From: Streptomyces canus
Lineage (GTDB): Bacteria; Actinomycetota; Actinomycetes; Streptomycetales; Streptomycetaceae
Direction: 5' to 3'
Assembly (NCBI RefSeq): GCF_001514145.1
Contig: NZ_KQ948665.1
Coordinates: forward strand, 186,001 to 250,000
Length of the DNA: 64,000 nucleotides
Shown here: piece after piece, positions 24,433 to 33,743 of the stretch
How the letters are laid out: every line of letters begins with the position of its first letter
Numbering within the stretch: the first letter of the stretch is position 1
The notes under the pieces: generated by a model
What the model was told of the DNA's origin: nothing
Databases searched by the model: none
The model's input: only the letters and a program-made list of their open reading frames with translations
Translations under genes and position numbers: made by a program

Positions 24433-25512
24433 CTAGTAGCCGAAGTCCTGCGTCCACCAGGGGCCGCCCGAACCGAAGACCACGCCCACGCCCAGTGTCT
24501 TGAAGTCACAGTTCAGTATGTTGGCCTTGTGGCCGGGGCTGTTCATCCAGGCCTCCATGACCGCCGCCGGGTCGGACTGGCCCCGGGCTATGTTCTCGCC
24601 GCCGAGGCTGGTTATCCCGGCCTGCGCGGCCCGGTCCCACGGCGTGGCGCCGCTCGGGTCGGTGTGGTCGAAGAAGCCCTGGTCGGCCATGGCCTTGCTG
24701 AAGGCGCCGGCGAGGTCGGCCAGCGCGCTGTTGGCGGCGACCGGGCTGCAGCCGACGTTCGCCCGCTCGGCATTGACGAGCCTGAGCACCTCGGCCGCCG
24801 CGGCGGCCTCGGTGGAGACCTCCACGGGCGCGGTGGTCTCCTTCTTCGCCGGCTCCTTCTCCTTCTGGGAAGGTGTCGTCTTCGGCTTCTTGCTCGGCGG
24901 GGCGGCCGGCTTCTTCGTCGGCTTCTCGGCCGGCGGGGCCGTCGAGGTCGAGGTCGAGGGGGAAGGCGAGGGTGAGGAGGCGCGGTCGGCGTCACGGCTC
25001 GTCGAGCTGCCGTCCTCACGGCTCTCGGCGCTGCCGGAGGTGCCGCCCTGCTCGGCGGGGGAGTTGGTCGGCGAGCCCGCCGCCTGTATATCGCCGCCGG
25101 TGGTGCTGCCGCCGCCGAGCTTGTAGTTGTCCAGGCCGGGCACCACACCGGTGGCGACCGCGACCGTGCCGATCGCGACGGCCGCCGAGACCCCGAGCAG
25201 CCCGGTCTTGACCGGCGTCACGAGGTTCCTCTTGCGCCGGCGGTGCGACCCACTGCGCCGGGAACCGTCGGCGGGCGTGTAGCCCTCGCCCCGGTAGAGC
25301 GCGTACTCCTCCTCCGACGCGAACAGGTAGGCGTCACTGCGCGCGTAGGGGTCGGGGTCCTCCTGGCCCCGGTAGGTCGCGGTGCCCGCCGAGGCGAAGT
25401 TGTACGAGTCCTGTGGGTCGTAACCGCTCCCGTAGGAGCTGTGTGTCGCTGTGACCCCCGTGGCGCGGCCCGTGGCGGCGCGGCCGGCGGCGGAGCGTCG
25501 GTGGCGTCCCAT
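24433..25512 (-). CDS. CAP-domain (SCP/PR-1-like) membrane-anchored protein
   Basis: A 359-residue protein. A hydrophilic cytosolic N-terminal part ends in a basic RRRKRNLVTP, followed by one transmembrane helix near residues 103-123 (LLGVSAAVAIGTVAVATG). Next comes a long Ser/Thr/Pro/Lys-rich linker suited to crossing the cell wall, and then a C-terminal CAP domain from about residue 235 with LVNAERANVGCSPV, HTDPSGATPWDRA, GENIARG and WMNSPGHKANIL. The catalytic function of bacterial CAP domains is unsettled. Surface exposure is inferred from topology. It is transcribed away from acyP. Confidence 0.9.
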   Translation of the reverse strand: MGRHRRSAAGRAATGRATGVTATHSSYGSGYDPQDSYNFASAGTATYRGQEDPDPYARSDAYLFASEEEYALYRGEGYTPADGSRRSGSHRRRKRNLVTPVKTGLLGVSAAVAIGTVAVATGVVPGLDNYKLGGGSTTGGDIQAAGSPTNSPAEQGGTSGSAESREDGSSTSRDADRASSPSPSPSTSTSTAPPAEKPTKKPAAPPSKKPKTTPSQKEKEPAKKETTAPVEVSTEAAAAAEVLRLVNAERANVGCSPVAANSALADLAGAFSKAMADQGFFDHTDPSGATPWDRAAQAGITSLGGENIARGQSDPAAVMEAWMNSPGHKANILNCDFKTLGVGVVFGSGGPWWTQDFGY

Positions 25513-25687
25513 GTGCTTGCCTTCCTAGTCCTCGTGCTTGAGGTCGACGCGTCCCCCCGGGTCAACCAAAGTCACAAAACCCACACCATCGAGTGAGTTT
25601 CGTATGAGATTCATTGGCAGCGGACAGTACCGCATGGCGCCTGGGGAGGGAGTGCCCAGAGAGACATTGGCCGGTTAGGTTGCACCC

Positions 25688-25969
25688 ATGAGCGAGGATG
25701 TACGACTGGTCGCCTGGGTGCGCGGACGCGTCCAAGGTGTGGGTTTCCGCTGGTTCACGCGGGCCAAGGCACTGGAGATCGGCGGCCTGAGTGGTTTTGC
25801 TCTCAATTTGGACGACGGACGTGTGCAAGTGGTCGCGGAGGGCCCGCGAAAGGGATGCCAGGGACTCCTCGACTGGCTCCTGGGTGACGACACGCCCGGC
25901 CGCGTAGAGGGTGTCACCGAGATCTGGGACACACCTCGTGGGGGTTACGACGGCTTCGCCATCCGATGA
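25688..25969 (+). CDS. acyP: acylphosphatase
   Basis: A 93-residue enzyme that hydrolyses acyl phosphates. The phosphate-binding loop RGRVQGVGFRWF (with R21) and the catalytic asparagine in ALNLDDG (N40) are in place, and the length is typical. A TTAGGT element ends seven bases before the ATG and no ribosome site is visible, so a leaderless message is possible. The next stretch downstream (25970-26351) is non-coding. Confidence 0.94.
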   Translation: MSEDVRLVAWVRGRVQGVGFRWFTRAKALEIGGLSGFALNLDDGRVQVVAEGPRKGCQGLLDWLLGDDTPGRVEGVTEIWDTPRGGYDGFAIR

Positions 25970-26351
25970 GACGTTTCTGTAAAACGGCCCAGGCGGAAGC
26001 GGAGGGACATGCCACTGGCACCTGCCCGAAGCAGAAAGTCGCTGGTGGTTGCCAAGAAGGCCGTGCCGTGGCAAGCTCCGCGGCTAAGACTGACCGTCAC
26101 GTCCCGAGGGCCCCGAGGGAGCCGCAGCGCCGCCGTCTCAGGTCGCGCCGGACCGGGTTGTCCGCCAATACGGGGCGTGATCGTGTTGACCGTCAAACTT
26201 TTTGGTGAGACGCTGAAAGCACCCCGCGCACCTTAGCTGTTTGGCATGGATGAACAGCAGCATGAACTCAAGAGTGTCAAGCACCGCGGGTGCGAATCCC
26301 TCACGACCCACACCGCTTCGGTCGGTCACTCAGTGTGGAGGACCATCCATC
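25970..26351 (+). other. non-coding stretch before the small coiled-coil gene
   Basis: About 380 bases. Open frames here are short and have no family resemblance. A TTGACC sequence followed by an AT-rich CAAACTTTTTGG lies near 26184-26200 and may be part of the promoter for the next gene. The rest shows no repeat or hairpin that I trust. Confidence 0.4.
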
Positions 26352-26555
26352 ATGGCAAAGGCGCTTCTCGGTTACGTCGGCGGCTCCGACCCTCGACTCC
26401 TCGCCGAGATGCGACGGCTCCAGCAGCGCGTACAGGATCTGGAATCCGAGCTCGTACGGATCCAGGCCGAGAACGACGCGCTCGCGGCTGCCGCTTCTCA
26501 CGAAAGTCTCCTGGAGAGCATCGACGCACACCAGGCGGAGCCTGCGCTCACCTGA
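26352..26555 (+). CDS. small coiled-coil protein, conserved in actinobacteria
   Basis: A 67-residue protein with start ATG 26352 and GGAGG at 26337-26341. After AKALLGYVGGSDPRLLAEM it forms one amphipathic coiled coil with heptads (RRLQQRVQDLESELVRIQAE). It has no cysteine, signal or membrane segment. I have seen this type of small protein near smc in actinomycete genomes but know no function. A dimerising adaptor is plausible. A strong terminator follows. Confidence 0.75.
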   Translation: MAKALLGYVGGSDPRLLAEMRRLQQRVQDLESELVRIQAENDALAAAASHESLLESIDAHQAEPALT

Positions 26556-26629
26556 TCACTGCATCGCTCCACGACAGCTCACGCAGTGGTTGGGCGGCCT
26601 GTATCAACCGCTAAGTTGTCAGAGTTTGC

Positions 26630-26657
26630 AAGGGACGCTTCGGCGTCCCTTCTTTCT
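26630..26657 (+). terminator. intrinsic terminator after the coiled-coil gene
   Basis: Arms AAGGGACGC and GCGTCCCTT close a TTCG tetraloop and run into CTTTCTT. This is a textbook rho-independent terminator. Confidence 0.92.
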
Positions 26658-27213
26658 TGCCCCCGTGCATCCTTTCACTCTCTTAACGTTTGGTGTGCCC
26701 TGCACGTTCAACGGTGAAACCGCGGGCAACAACGCGTTCATGGAGTGAGACACCGTTCCTGAAGACTGAGCGGGAGCGAGTCCTGTTGCCAGGACCCTTG
26801 CTCAGCCGGCGCGCATCGGGTGCGAGGTCCGGGAACGTGGGGGCGGGTTTCCTCACGCCGACGAATCTCCGGTCGGGCCTGGACGATCCGATGCCCCGCA
26901 CCATCACTCCGGTGGGACGGGGGCGGTGTCGTCCGTCGCCTGATCGGGTGCCCGAGGGCGCGTCGCCCGACCGCGATGCTTGCCGCATCGTGCCGGGACA
27001 TCTTGCGGGTTGTCGTGGTGAGGTCACCCATTCGACCCGCGAACTCCCGTTCCCTCCCGAAACCGCAGGCAGCACACCCCCGTCAGCGGAGCCTCTTGGC
27101 GTGCAGATGAACCACCGCATCCAGTACAGGCGCTCACCCGCGATCACCAGAAGTCACTTCTGCCAAGTGCATCGGCAGCACGTCCCAACCCCCGGAAGGT
27201 AGAGTCCAGCGGC
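26658..27213 (+). other. long non-coding region upstream of smc
   Basis: About 550 bases without a convincing gene. Open frames on both strands lack codon bias and known motifs. A stable stem-loop is visible at 26774-26803: GAGCGAG pairs with CTTGCTC (one wobble pair) and TCCTG with CAGGA around a TTGC loop, with a CC bulge. The end of the region contains the probable smc ribosome site (GGAAGG). It may carry a leader RNA or small RNA. Confidence 0.4.
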
Positions 27214-30200
27214 GTGCACCTCAAGGCGCTGACCCTCCGAGGGTTCAAGTCGTTCGCCTCGGCGACCACGCTCCGGTTCGAGCCGGGTATCACGTGTGTC
27301 GTGGGGCCGAACGGCTCAGGCAAGTCCAACGTCGTGGACGCGCTCAGCTGGGTCATGGGCGAGCAGGGTGCCAAGTCGCTGCGCGGCGGCAAGATGGAGG
27401 ACGTCATTTTCGCCGGCACCACCGGCCGCCCGCCGCTGGGCCGCGCCGAGGTGTCCCTGACCATCGACAACTCCGACGGCGCCCTGCCCATCGAGTACGC
27501 CGAGGTCACCATCACGCGGATCATGTTCCGCAACGGCGGCAGCGAGTACCAGATCAACGGCGACACCTGCCGCCTCCTCGACATCCAGGATCTGCTCTCC
27601 GACTCCGGCATCGGCCGCGAGATGCACGTCATCGTCGGCCAGGGCCAGCTCGACTCCGTCCTGCACGCCGATCCGACGGGCCGCCGGGCCTTCATCGAGG
27701 AGGCCGCCGGGGTCCTCAAGCACCGCAAGCGCAAGGAGAAGGCCCTCCGCAAGCTCGACGCGATGCAGGCCAACCTCGCGCGCGTGCAGGACCTGACCGA
27801 CGAACTCCGCCGCCAGCTCAAGCCGCTCGGCCGCCAGGCCGCGGTCGCCCGCCGGGCCGCCGTCATCCAGGCCGACCTGCGGGACGCCCGCCTGCGGCTG
27901 CTCGCCGACGATCTCGTACGACTGCGGCAGGCGCTGCAGACCGAGGTCGCGGACGAGGCCGCGCTGAAGGAACGCAAGGACGCCGCCGAGCAGGAGCTGA
28001 AGAGGGCCCTCCAGCGGGAGGCCCTTCTGGAGGACGAGGTCCGGCAGCTCACGCCCCGGCTGCAGCGGGCCCAGCAGACCTGGTACGAGCTCTCCCAGCT
28101 CGCCGAGCGGGTGCGCGGCACGGTCTCGCTGGCCGACGCACGCGTGAAGAGCGCGACCTCGGCGCCGCCCGAGGAACGGCGGGGCCGTGACCCCGAGGAC
28201 ATGGAGCGCGAGGCCGCCCGCATCCGCGAGCAGGAGGCCGAGCTGGAGGCCGCCCTGGAGGCGGCCGAGCACGCCCTGGAGGACACGGTCGCGCACCGCG
28301 CCGAACTGGAGCGGGAACTCACCCAGGAGGAACGGCGACTGAAGGACGTCGCCCGCGCCATCGCCGACCGCCGCGAGGGCCTCGCCCGGCTGGGCGGCCA
28401 GGTCAATGCGGCCCGCTCCCGCGCCGCCTCCGCCCAGGCCGAGATCGACCGCCTCGCCGCCGCCCGGGACGAGTCCCAGGAGCGGGCGGTCGCCGCGCAG
28501 GAGGAGTACGAGGCGCTGAAGGCCGAGGTGGACGGCCTGGACGCGGGCGACGCGGAACTGGCGGAGCGGCACGACGCGGCGAAGCGACAGCTTGCCGAGG
28601 CCGAGGCCGCGCTGACGGTGGCCCGGGAGGCGGTCACGGCGGCGGAACGCAAACGCGCGGCGACGCAGGCCCGGCACGAGGCGCTGGCCATGGGACTGCG
28701 GAGGAAGGACGGGACGGGAGCGCTGCTGGGCGCGAAGGACCGCCTCACAGGCTTGCTGGGTCCGGCGGCGGAACTCCTGACGGTGACTCCGGGGCACGAG
28801 GCAGCCTTGGCGGCGGCGTTCGGCGCGGCGGCAGATGCCCTCGCGGTGACTTCCCCCTCGGCAGCGGCGGACGCGATCCGCCTGCTGCGGAAGCAGGACG
28901 CGGGCCGAGCGTCACTCCTCTTGGCAGGGGCCCCACAAGACGCGCCCTTTGGGGGCGCGACCAGCCACGACGCACCCGCGGACGCCGCACGGCACCACGC
29001 GGCAGATCTGGTCCGCGGCCCGTCCGACCTCATGCCGGCCGTCCGCCGCCTGCTCCACGGCATCGTCGTCGTCGGCACCCTCGAAGACGCCGAAGACCTC
29101 GTCTACGCCAACCCCCACCTCACCGCCGTCACCGCCGAAGGCGACCTCCTCGGCGCCCACTTCGCGCACGGCGGCTCCGCGGGCGCCCCCAGCCTCCTCG
29201 AAGTACAGGCATCCGTCGACCAGGCCGCCGCCGAACTCGAAGAGCTGGCCGTGCAGTGCGAGGAACTCAGCGAGGCCCAGCACGCGGCGGTGGCACACCG
29301 CAAGGAGTGCACGGCCCGAGTGGAGGAGCTCGGAGAACGCCGCCGCGCCGCGGACCGGGAGAAGTCGGCCGTCGCCCAGCAGCTCGGCCGCCTCGCCGGC
29401 CAGGCGAAAGGTGCCGCAGGCGAGGCCGAGCGGTCCACCGCGGCCGCCGCGCGAGCGCAGGACGCCCTGGAGAAGGCGCTCGAAGAGGTCGAGGAATACG
29501 CCGAACGGCTCGCCGTCGCCGAGGAGATGCCGGTGGAGGAGGAGCCCGACACGTCGGTACGGGACCGTCTCGCCGCCGACGGTGCCAACGCCCGCCAGAC
29601 CGAGATGGAAGCCCGCCTCCAGGTCCGTACCCATGAGGAGCGGGTCAAGGGGCTTGCCGGACGGGCCGACTCCCTCGACCGTGCCGCCCGTGCGGAGCGA
29701 GACGCACGCGCGCGTGCCGAACAGCGGCGGGCCCGGCTGCGGCACGAGGCCGCCGTGGCACAAGCCGTCGCCTCCGGTGCGCGGCAGCTGCTCGCGCACG
29801 TCGAGGTGTCCCTCGCGCGCGCGGACGAGGAGCGGACCGCCGCCGACGCCGCCAAGGCGTTCAGGGAGCGGGAGCTGACCGCCGCGCGGAACACCGGCCG
29901 CGATCTCAAGTCCGAGCTCGACAAGCTGACCGACTCCGTACACCGCGGCGAGGTGCTCGGCGCCGAGAAGCGGATGCGGATCGAGCAGTTGGAGACCAAG
30001 GCGCTGGAAGAACTGGGTGTCGAACCGGCGGGGCTCATCGACGAGTACGGCCCCCACCAGCCGGTACCGCCCTCCCCGCCCGCCGAGGGCGAGGAGCTGC
30101 CCGACGATCCGGAGCATCCGCGCAACCAGCCGAAGCAGTTCCACCGCGCCGAGCAGGAGAAGCGGCTCAAGGCGGCCGAGCGGGCGTATCAGCAGCTCGG

Positions 30201-30789
30201 CAAGGTCAATCCGCTCGCCCTGGAGGAGTTCGCGGCGCTGGAGGAGCGGCACAAGTTCCTCAGTGAGCAGTTGGAGGACCTGAAGAAGACCCGCACCGAC
30301 CTGCTTCAAGTGGTGAAGGAGGTCGACGAACGCGTCGAGCAGGTCTTCACCGAGGCCTACCGGGACACGGCCCGGGAGTTCGAGGGTGTCTTCAGCCGGC
30401 TCTTCCCCGGCGGCGAGGGGCGGCTCATCCTGACCGACCCGGACAACATGCTCACGACCGGCGTGGACGTCGAGGCGCGGCCCCCGGGCAAGAAGGTCAA
30501 GCGGCTGTCGCTGCTCTCCGGTGGCGAGCGCTCGCTCACCGCCGTGGCGTTGCTGGTGTCGATCTTCAAGGCCCGGCCCAGCCCGTTCTACGTCATGGAC
30601 GAGGTCGAGGCCGCTCTCGACGACACCAACCTGCAGCGGCTGATCCGCATCATGCAGGAGCTGCAGGAGGCCTCGCAGCTCATCGTGATCACGCACCAGA
30701 AGCGGACCATGGAGGTCGCCGATGCCTTGTACGGCGTCTCCATGCAGGGCGACGGTGTCTCGAAGGTGATCAGCCAGCGGCTGCGCTGA
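27214..30789 (+). CDS. smc: chromosome segregation ATPase SMC
   Basis: A protein of 1191 residues, normal for bacterial SMC, which compacts and organises the chromosome. The N-terminal ABC head has GPNGSGKS at residues 31-38. Two long coiled coils flank a hinge at about residues 500-670. The C-terminal head has LLSGGERSLTAVALL near residue 1098 and the Walker B FYVMDEVEAALDD. The hinge segment carries a Ser/Pro/Ala-rich variable insert near PFGGATSHDAPADAA. GTG 27214 gives the usual MHLKALTLRGFKSF start. The ScpA/ScpB partners are not in the window. In S. coelicolor SMC is needed for orderly chromosome partition into spores. Confidence 0.97.
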   Translation: MHLKALTLRGFKSFASATTLRFEPGITCVVGPNGSGKSNVVDALSWVMGEQGAKSLRGGKMEDVIFAGTTGRPPLGRAEVSLTIDNSDGALPIEYAEVTITRIMFRNGGSEYQINGDTCRLLDIQDLLSDSGIGREMHVIVGQGQLDSVLHADPTGRRAFIEEAAGVLKHRKRKEKALRKLDAMQANLARVQDLTDELRRQLKPLGRQAAVARRAAVIQADLRDARLRLLADDLVRLRQALQTEVADEAALKERKDAAEQELKRALQREALLEDEVRQLTPRLQRAQQTWYELSQLAERVRGTVSLADARVKSATSAPPEERRGRDPEDMEREAARIREQEAELEAALEAAEHALEDTVAHRAELERELTQEERRLKDVARAIADRREGLARLGGQVNAARSRAASAQAEIDRLAAARDESQERAVAAQEEYEALKAEVDGLDAGDAELAERHDAAKRQLAEAEAALTVAREAVTAAERKRAATQARHEALAMGLRRKDGTGALLGAKDRLTGLLGPAAELLTVTPGHEAALAAAFGAAADALAVTSPSAAADAIRLLRKQDAGRASLLLAGAPQDAPFGGATSHDAPADAARHHAADLVRGPSDLMPAVRRLLHGIVVVGTLEDAEDLVYANPHLTAVTAEGDLLGAHFAHGGSAGAPSLLEVQASVDQAAAELEELAVQCEELSEAQHAAVAHRKECTARVEELGERRRAADREKSAVAQQLGRLAGQAKGAAGEAERSTAAAARAQDALEKALEEVEEYAERLAVAEEMPVEEEPDTSVRDRLAADGANARQTEMEARLQVRTHEERVKGLAGRADSLDRAARAERDARARAEQRRARLRHEAAVAQAVASGARQLLAHVEVSLARADEERTAADAAKAFRERELTAARNTGRDLKSELDKLTDSVHRGEVLGAEKRMRIEQLETKALEELGVEPAGLIDEYGPHQPVPPSPPAEGEELPDDPEHPRNQPKQFHRAEQEKRLKAAERAYQQLGKVNPLALEEFAALEERHKFLSEQLEDLKKTRTDLLQVVKEVDERVEQVFTEAYRDTAREFEGVFSRLFPGGEGRLILTDPDNMLTTGVDVEARPPGKKVKRLSLLSGGERSLTAVALLVSIFKARPSPFYVMDEVEAALDDTNLQRLIRIMQELQEASQLIVITHQKRTMEVADALYGVSMQGDGVSKVISQRLR

Positions 30790-30857
30790 CCTCGATCGAC
30801 TTCAAGAAGTGAACGCATGTGGCAGGAGTCTGTCTAAGTTCTCACATTTCCCTGCGT

Positions 30858-30885
30858 TTGAATTTGAGACTTGAAGGCATAAGGT
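30858..30885 (+). promoter_or_regulatory. putative glcP promoter
   Basis: A TTGAAT -35 element (30858-30863) and a TAAGGT -10 element (30880-30885) are 16 bases apart in an AT-rich patch between smc and glcP. They leave a leader of about 80 bases before the GTG. Confidence 0.45.
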
Positions 30886-30969
30886 CAGCAACGTTGGATT
30901 TACCTTCAGGTACCACCTATCTGGGGGCTGACCACACCGACAGCGTTGCCGGTGGCCCGAGGAGTAAAC

Positions 30970-32388
30970 GTGACCAGCACAGCACAGGCATCCGAACCAG
31001 GAGCCCGGACGGCTCACCCCGATCATCTCGGGCACGTCATCTTCATCGCGGCGGCGGCCGCGATGGGCGGTTTCCTCTTCGGCTACGACAGCTCCGTGAT
31101 CAACGGCGCCGTCGAGGCCATCCGGGGCCGTTACGACATCGGTTCCGCGGCCCTGGCGCAGGTCATCGCCATCGCCCTGATCGGCTGTGCGATCGGCGCG
31201 GCGACCGCGGGACGCATCGCGGACCGCATCGGCCGCATCCGGTGCATGCAGATCTCGGCCGTCCTCTTCACGATCAGCGCCGTCGGCTCGGCACTGCCCT
31301 TCGCGCTGTACGACCTGGCGTTCTGGCGGATCGTCGGCGGCTTCGCCATCGGTATGGCCTCGGTCATCGGCCCCGCCTACATCGCCGAGGTCGCCCCACC
31401 GGCCTACCGCGGTCGCCTCGGGTCCTTCCAGCAGGCCGCGATCGTCATCGGCATCGCCGTCTCGCAGCTGGTCAACTGGGGCCTGCTGAACGCGGCGGGC
31501 GGTGACCAGCGCGGCAAGCTGATGGGTCTCGAGGCCTGGCAGGTCATGCTCGGCGTCATGGTGATCCCGGCCGTCCTCTACGGCCTGCTCTCCTTCGCCA
31601 TCCCCGAGTCCCCGCGCTTCTTGATCTCCGTCGGCAAGCACGAGCGTGCCCGGGAGATCCTCCAGGAGGTCGAGGGCGACAGGATCGACCTCGACGCGCG
31701 CGTGGCCGAGATCGAGAACGCCATGAAGAGCGAGCACAAGTCGACCTTCAAGGACCTGCTCGGCGGGAGCTTCTTCTTCAAGCCGATCGTCTGGGTCGGC
31801 ATCGGCCTCTCGGTCTTCCAGCAGTTCGTCGGCATCAACGTCGCGTTCTACTACTCCTCGACGCTGTGGCAGTCGGTCGGCGTCGACCCGACGGACTCGT
31901 TCCTCTACTCCTTCACGACGTCGATCATCAACATCGTCGGCACCGTGATCGCGATGATCTTCGTGGACCGCGTCGGCCGCCGGCCGCTCGCTCTGATCGG
32001 TTCGGTCGGCATGGTGATCGGTCTCGCACTGGAGGCCTGGGCGTTCTCCTTCGACCTGGTCGACGGCAAGCTGCCGGCCGCGCAGGGCTGGACCGCGCTG
32101 ATCGCCGCGCACGTCTTCGTCCTCTTCTTCGCCCTGTCCTGGGGTGTGGTCGTCTGGGTCTTCCTCGGCGAGATGTTCCCGAACCGGATCCGCGCCGCCG
32201 CGCTCGGTGTGGCCGCGTCCGCGCAGTGGATCGCCAACTGGGCCATCACCGCGAGCTTCCCGTCGCTGGCCGACTGGAACCTCTCCGCGACCTACGTGAT
32301 CTACACGGTCTTCGCCGCGCTCTCCATCCCGTTCGTCCTGAAGTACGTCAAGGAGACGAAGGGCAAGGCGCTGGAGGAGATGGGCTGA
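30970..32388 (+). CDS. glcP: glucose permease (major facilitator, sugar porter family)
   Basis: A 472-residue, 12-helix transporter. Sugar-porter signatures are all present: GFLFGYDSSVINGA in helix 1, DRIGRIR and DRVGRRP in the 2-3 and 8-9 loops, IAEVAPPAYRGRL, PESPRFL, and QQFVGINVAFYYS in helix 7. The position directly after smc matches, from memory, glcP1 (SCO5578) of S. coelicolor, the main glucose/H+ symporter whose activity underlies glucose-kinase-dependent carbon repression. The GTG at 30970 is set by AGGAG five bases upstream. The substrate call depends on that synteny; by sequence alone it is a hexose symporter. Confidence 0.88.
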   Translation: MTSTAQASEPGARTAHPDHLGHVIFIAAAAAMGGFLFGYDSSVINGAVEAIRGRYDIGSAALAQVIAIALIGCAIGAATAGRIADRIGRIRCMQISAVLFTISAVGSALPFALYDLAFWRIVGGFAIGMASVIGPAYIAEVAPPAYRGRLGSFQQAAIVIGIAVSQLVNWGLLNAAGGDQRGKLMGLEAWQVMLGVMVIPAVLYGLLSFAIPESPRFLISVGKHERAREILQEVEGDRIDLDARVAEIENAMKSEHKSTFKDLLGGSFFFKPIVWVGIGLSVFQQFVGINVAFYYSSTLWQSVGVDPTDSFLYSFTTSIINIVGTVIAMIFVDRVGRRPLALIGSVGMVIGLALEAWAFSFDLVDGKLPAAQGWTALIAAHVFVLFFALSWGVVVWVFLGEMFPNRIRAAALGVAASAQWIANWAITASFPSLADWNLSATYVIYTVFAALSIPFVLKYVKETKGKALEEMG

Positions 32389-32447
32389 CGGCCCCCGCGA
32401 ACCCGGGGGGAGGGGCCAACACCCCGCTGCCCTTCTCCCCGCACCCT

Positions 32448-32490
32448 CCGCCGCCCCCGGTCCGGCAACCGCCTGGACCGGGGGCGGCGG
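32448..32490 (+). terminator. terminator after glcP
   Basis: Two perfect 16-base GC-rich arms (CCGCCGCCCCCGGTCC and its complement) enclose an 11-base loop and are followed by only two T. The hairpin is very stable but has no U-run, as is common in Streptomyces. Confidence 0.75.
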
Positions 32491-32542
32491 TTGTCCGTGT
32501 GGGGTCACCGGATGAGGACCCCGCCGCCGATCTCCAGGGCCG

Positions 32543-32719
32543 TTAGAGGTCCTGGTCGGCCAGCACGGGCAGGGCGCCGAGCGAGCGCACGAACTCCGAG
32601 CCCTACACCGTCGTACGCCACGACTCGAAGCCGCCGGACTGGTGGACGCCGTCCGGCACGTCAAGAATCCGCCGCTCGCCGTCCGGCTCCCGGACGAACA
32701 CTTCCACCAATAAGCTCAT
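32543..32719 (-). pseudogene. small gene remnant interrupted by an in-frame TAG
   Basis: An ATG at 32719, with GGAG just upstream, opens a frame of 38 codons ending at TAG (32603-32605). The same frame continues for 19 codons with protein-like composition (GSEFVRSLGALPVLADQDL) to TAA at 32543-32545. The first part contains EVFVREPDGERRILDVPDG and HQSGGFESWRT. Replacing the TAG by TGG would give a continuous reading across the join, so a single nonsense change is plausible. Codon 3 is TTA, the rare bldA-dependent leucine codon. I do not recognise the family with certainty. The remainder of the original gene may be lost. Confidence 0.55.
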
Positions 32720-32771
32720 GGGCTCCGTGGAGCATCGCCGAGTCCTCGTCGACCAGCGGACATCGCCCGGC

Positions 32772-33743
32772 TCAGCCGTTCAGCGCCGGAAGCACCCGTT
32801 CCGCGAACAACCGCAGACTCCGCCACCCCTCCTCCACCGGCATCCCGCCCGCCAGCGGATGCAGGACGAGATTGTCGAGCCCCTGCTCCACACACTCGTC
32901 CGGTGTCAGGATCCGGTACACGCCCTCCGCGCGCAGTTCCTCCACGCTCGCAGCGGCCGACCGCACCGCCGAGCGGATGTCGCCGGACTGCCAGGAGGCG
33001 TAGGTCCGGGCCTCGTGGAGGAAGTGCTCTCCGTGACGCGCCCACGCCTCGTCCGGGTTCTCGGCGATGTGCAGCAACGGTGTCTCGGCCGTCGGCATCA
33101 TGGTCCAGCCCTCGGTGCCGTACTCGACGAGCCGCTCCTTGTAGTACGCCTCCAGTTCCGGGAGGTGGGCGCTGGGGAAGAAGGGGAGGCCCAGGCGGGC
33201 GGCCCGGCGGGCCGCAGCTTTGGAGGAGCCGCCGACCAGGAGGAGGGGGTGCGGGTCGGTGAAGGGGCGCGGGGTGATCCGTACCGTACGACCCCGGTAC
33301 TCGAACTCCTCACCGGTCCAGGCCTTCAGCAGGGTCTCCAGCAGCTCGTCCTGGAGGCGGCCGCGCCGCCTCCACTCCACGTCGAACAGGGCGTACTCCT
33401 CGGGCCGGTACCCGATCCCGGCGACCGTCACCAGCCGTCCGCCGCTCAGCAGATCCAGTACGGCGATCTCCTCGGCCAGGCGGAGAGGGTCGTGCAGCGG
33501 GCCGATCACGGCGGAGACGGTGACCGCGATCCTCCGCGTCGCGCCGAACACCGCGCCCGCGAAGGCGAACGGCGACGGCAGCCAGTTGTTGTCGACGCCG
33601 TGGTGCTCCTCGGTCTGGACGGTGGTGATCCCGTGCTCGTCGGCATACGCGGCCATGTCCAGGGCGGCCCGGTAGCGGGCGCTGAGGGAGGCGGGCGTCG
33701 CGCCGGGCTCGACGAGGTTGAAACGGACGACCGTGACGGGCAT
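32772..33743 (-). CDS. LLM-class flavin-dependent oxidoreductase
   Basis: A 323-residue luciferase-like TIM-barrel enzyme using reduced FMN or F420. Typical stretches are EEHHGVDNNWLPSPFAFAGA, RIAVTVSAVIGPLHDPLRLAEE, DLLSGGRLVTVAGIGYRPEEY and PLLLVGGSSKAAARRAA. It starts at ATG 33743 after an AAGGGGG site. The divergent neighbour is ftsY and the downstream remnant is on the same strand. The substrate and the choice of cofactor (FMN or F420) cannot be told. Confidence 0.9.
   Translation of the reverse strand: MPVTVVRFNLVEPGATPASLSARYRAALDMAAYADEHGITTVQTEEHHGVDNNWLPSPFAFAGAVFGATRRIAVTVSAVIGPLHDPLRLAEEIAVLDLLSGGRLVTVAGIGYRPEEYALFDVEWRRRGRLQDELLETLLKAWTGEEFEYRGRTVRITPRPFTDPHPLLLVGGSSKAAARRAARLGLPFFPSAHLPELEAYYKERLVEYGTEGWTMMPTAETPLLHIAENPDEAWARHGEHFLHEARTYASWQSGDIRSAVRSAAASVEELRAEGVYRILTPDECVEQGLDNLVLHPLAGGMPVEEGWRSLRLFAERVLPALNG

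Noticed and set aside
25945..26196. A minus-strand frame of 83 codons after acyP.
   Set aside because: It overlaps the acyP end, is Arg/Pro-rich and lacks a ribosome site.
26278..26306. A sequence resembling a tRNA T-arm (GGTGCGAATCCC).
   Set aside because: No acceptor, D or anticodon arm fits around it. Chance similarity in GC-rich DNA.
26690..27202. Possible genes on both strands in the gap before smc (170 codons plus, 154 codons minus).
   Set aside because: No codon bias, no ribosome sites and no family resemblance. Kept as non-coding.
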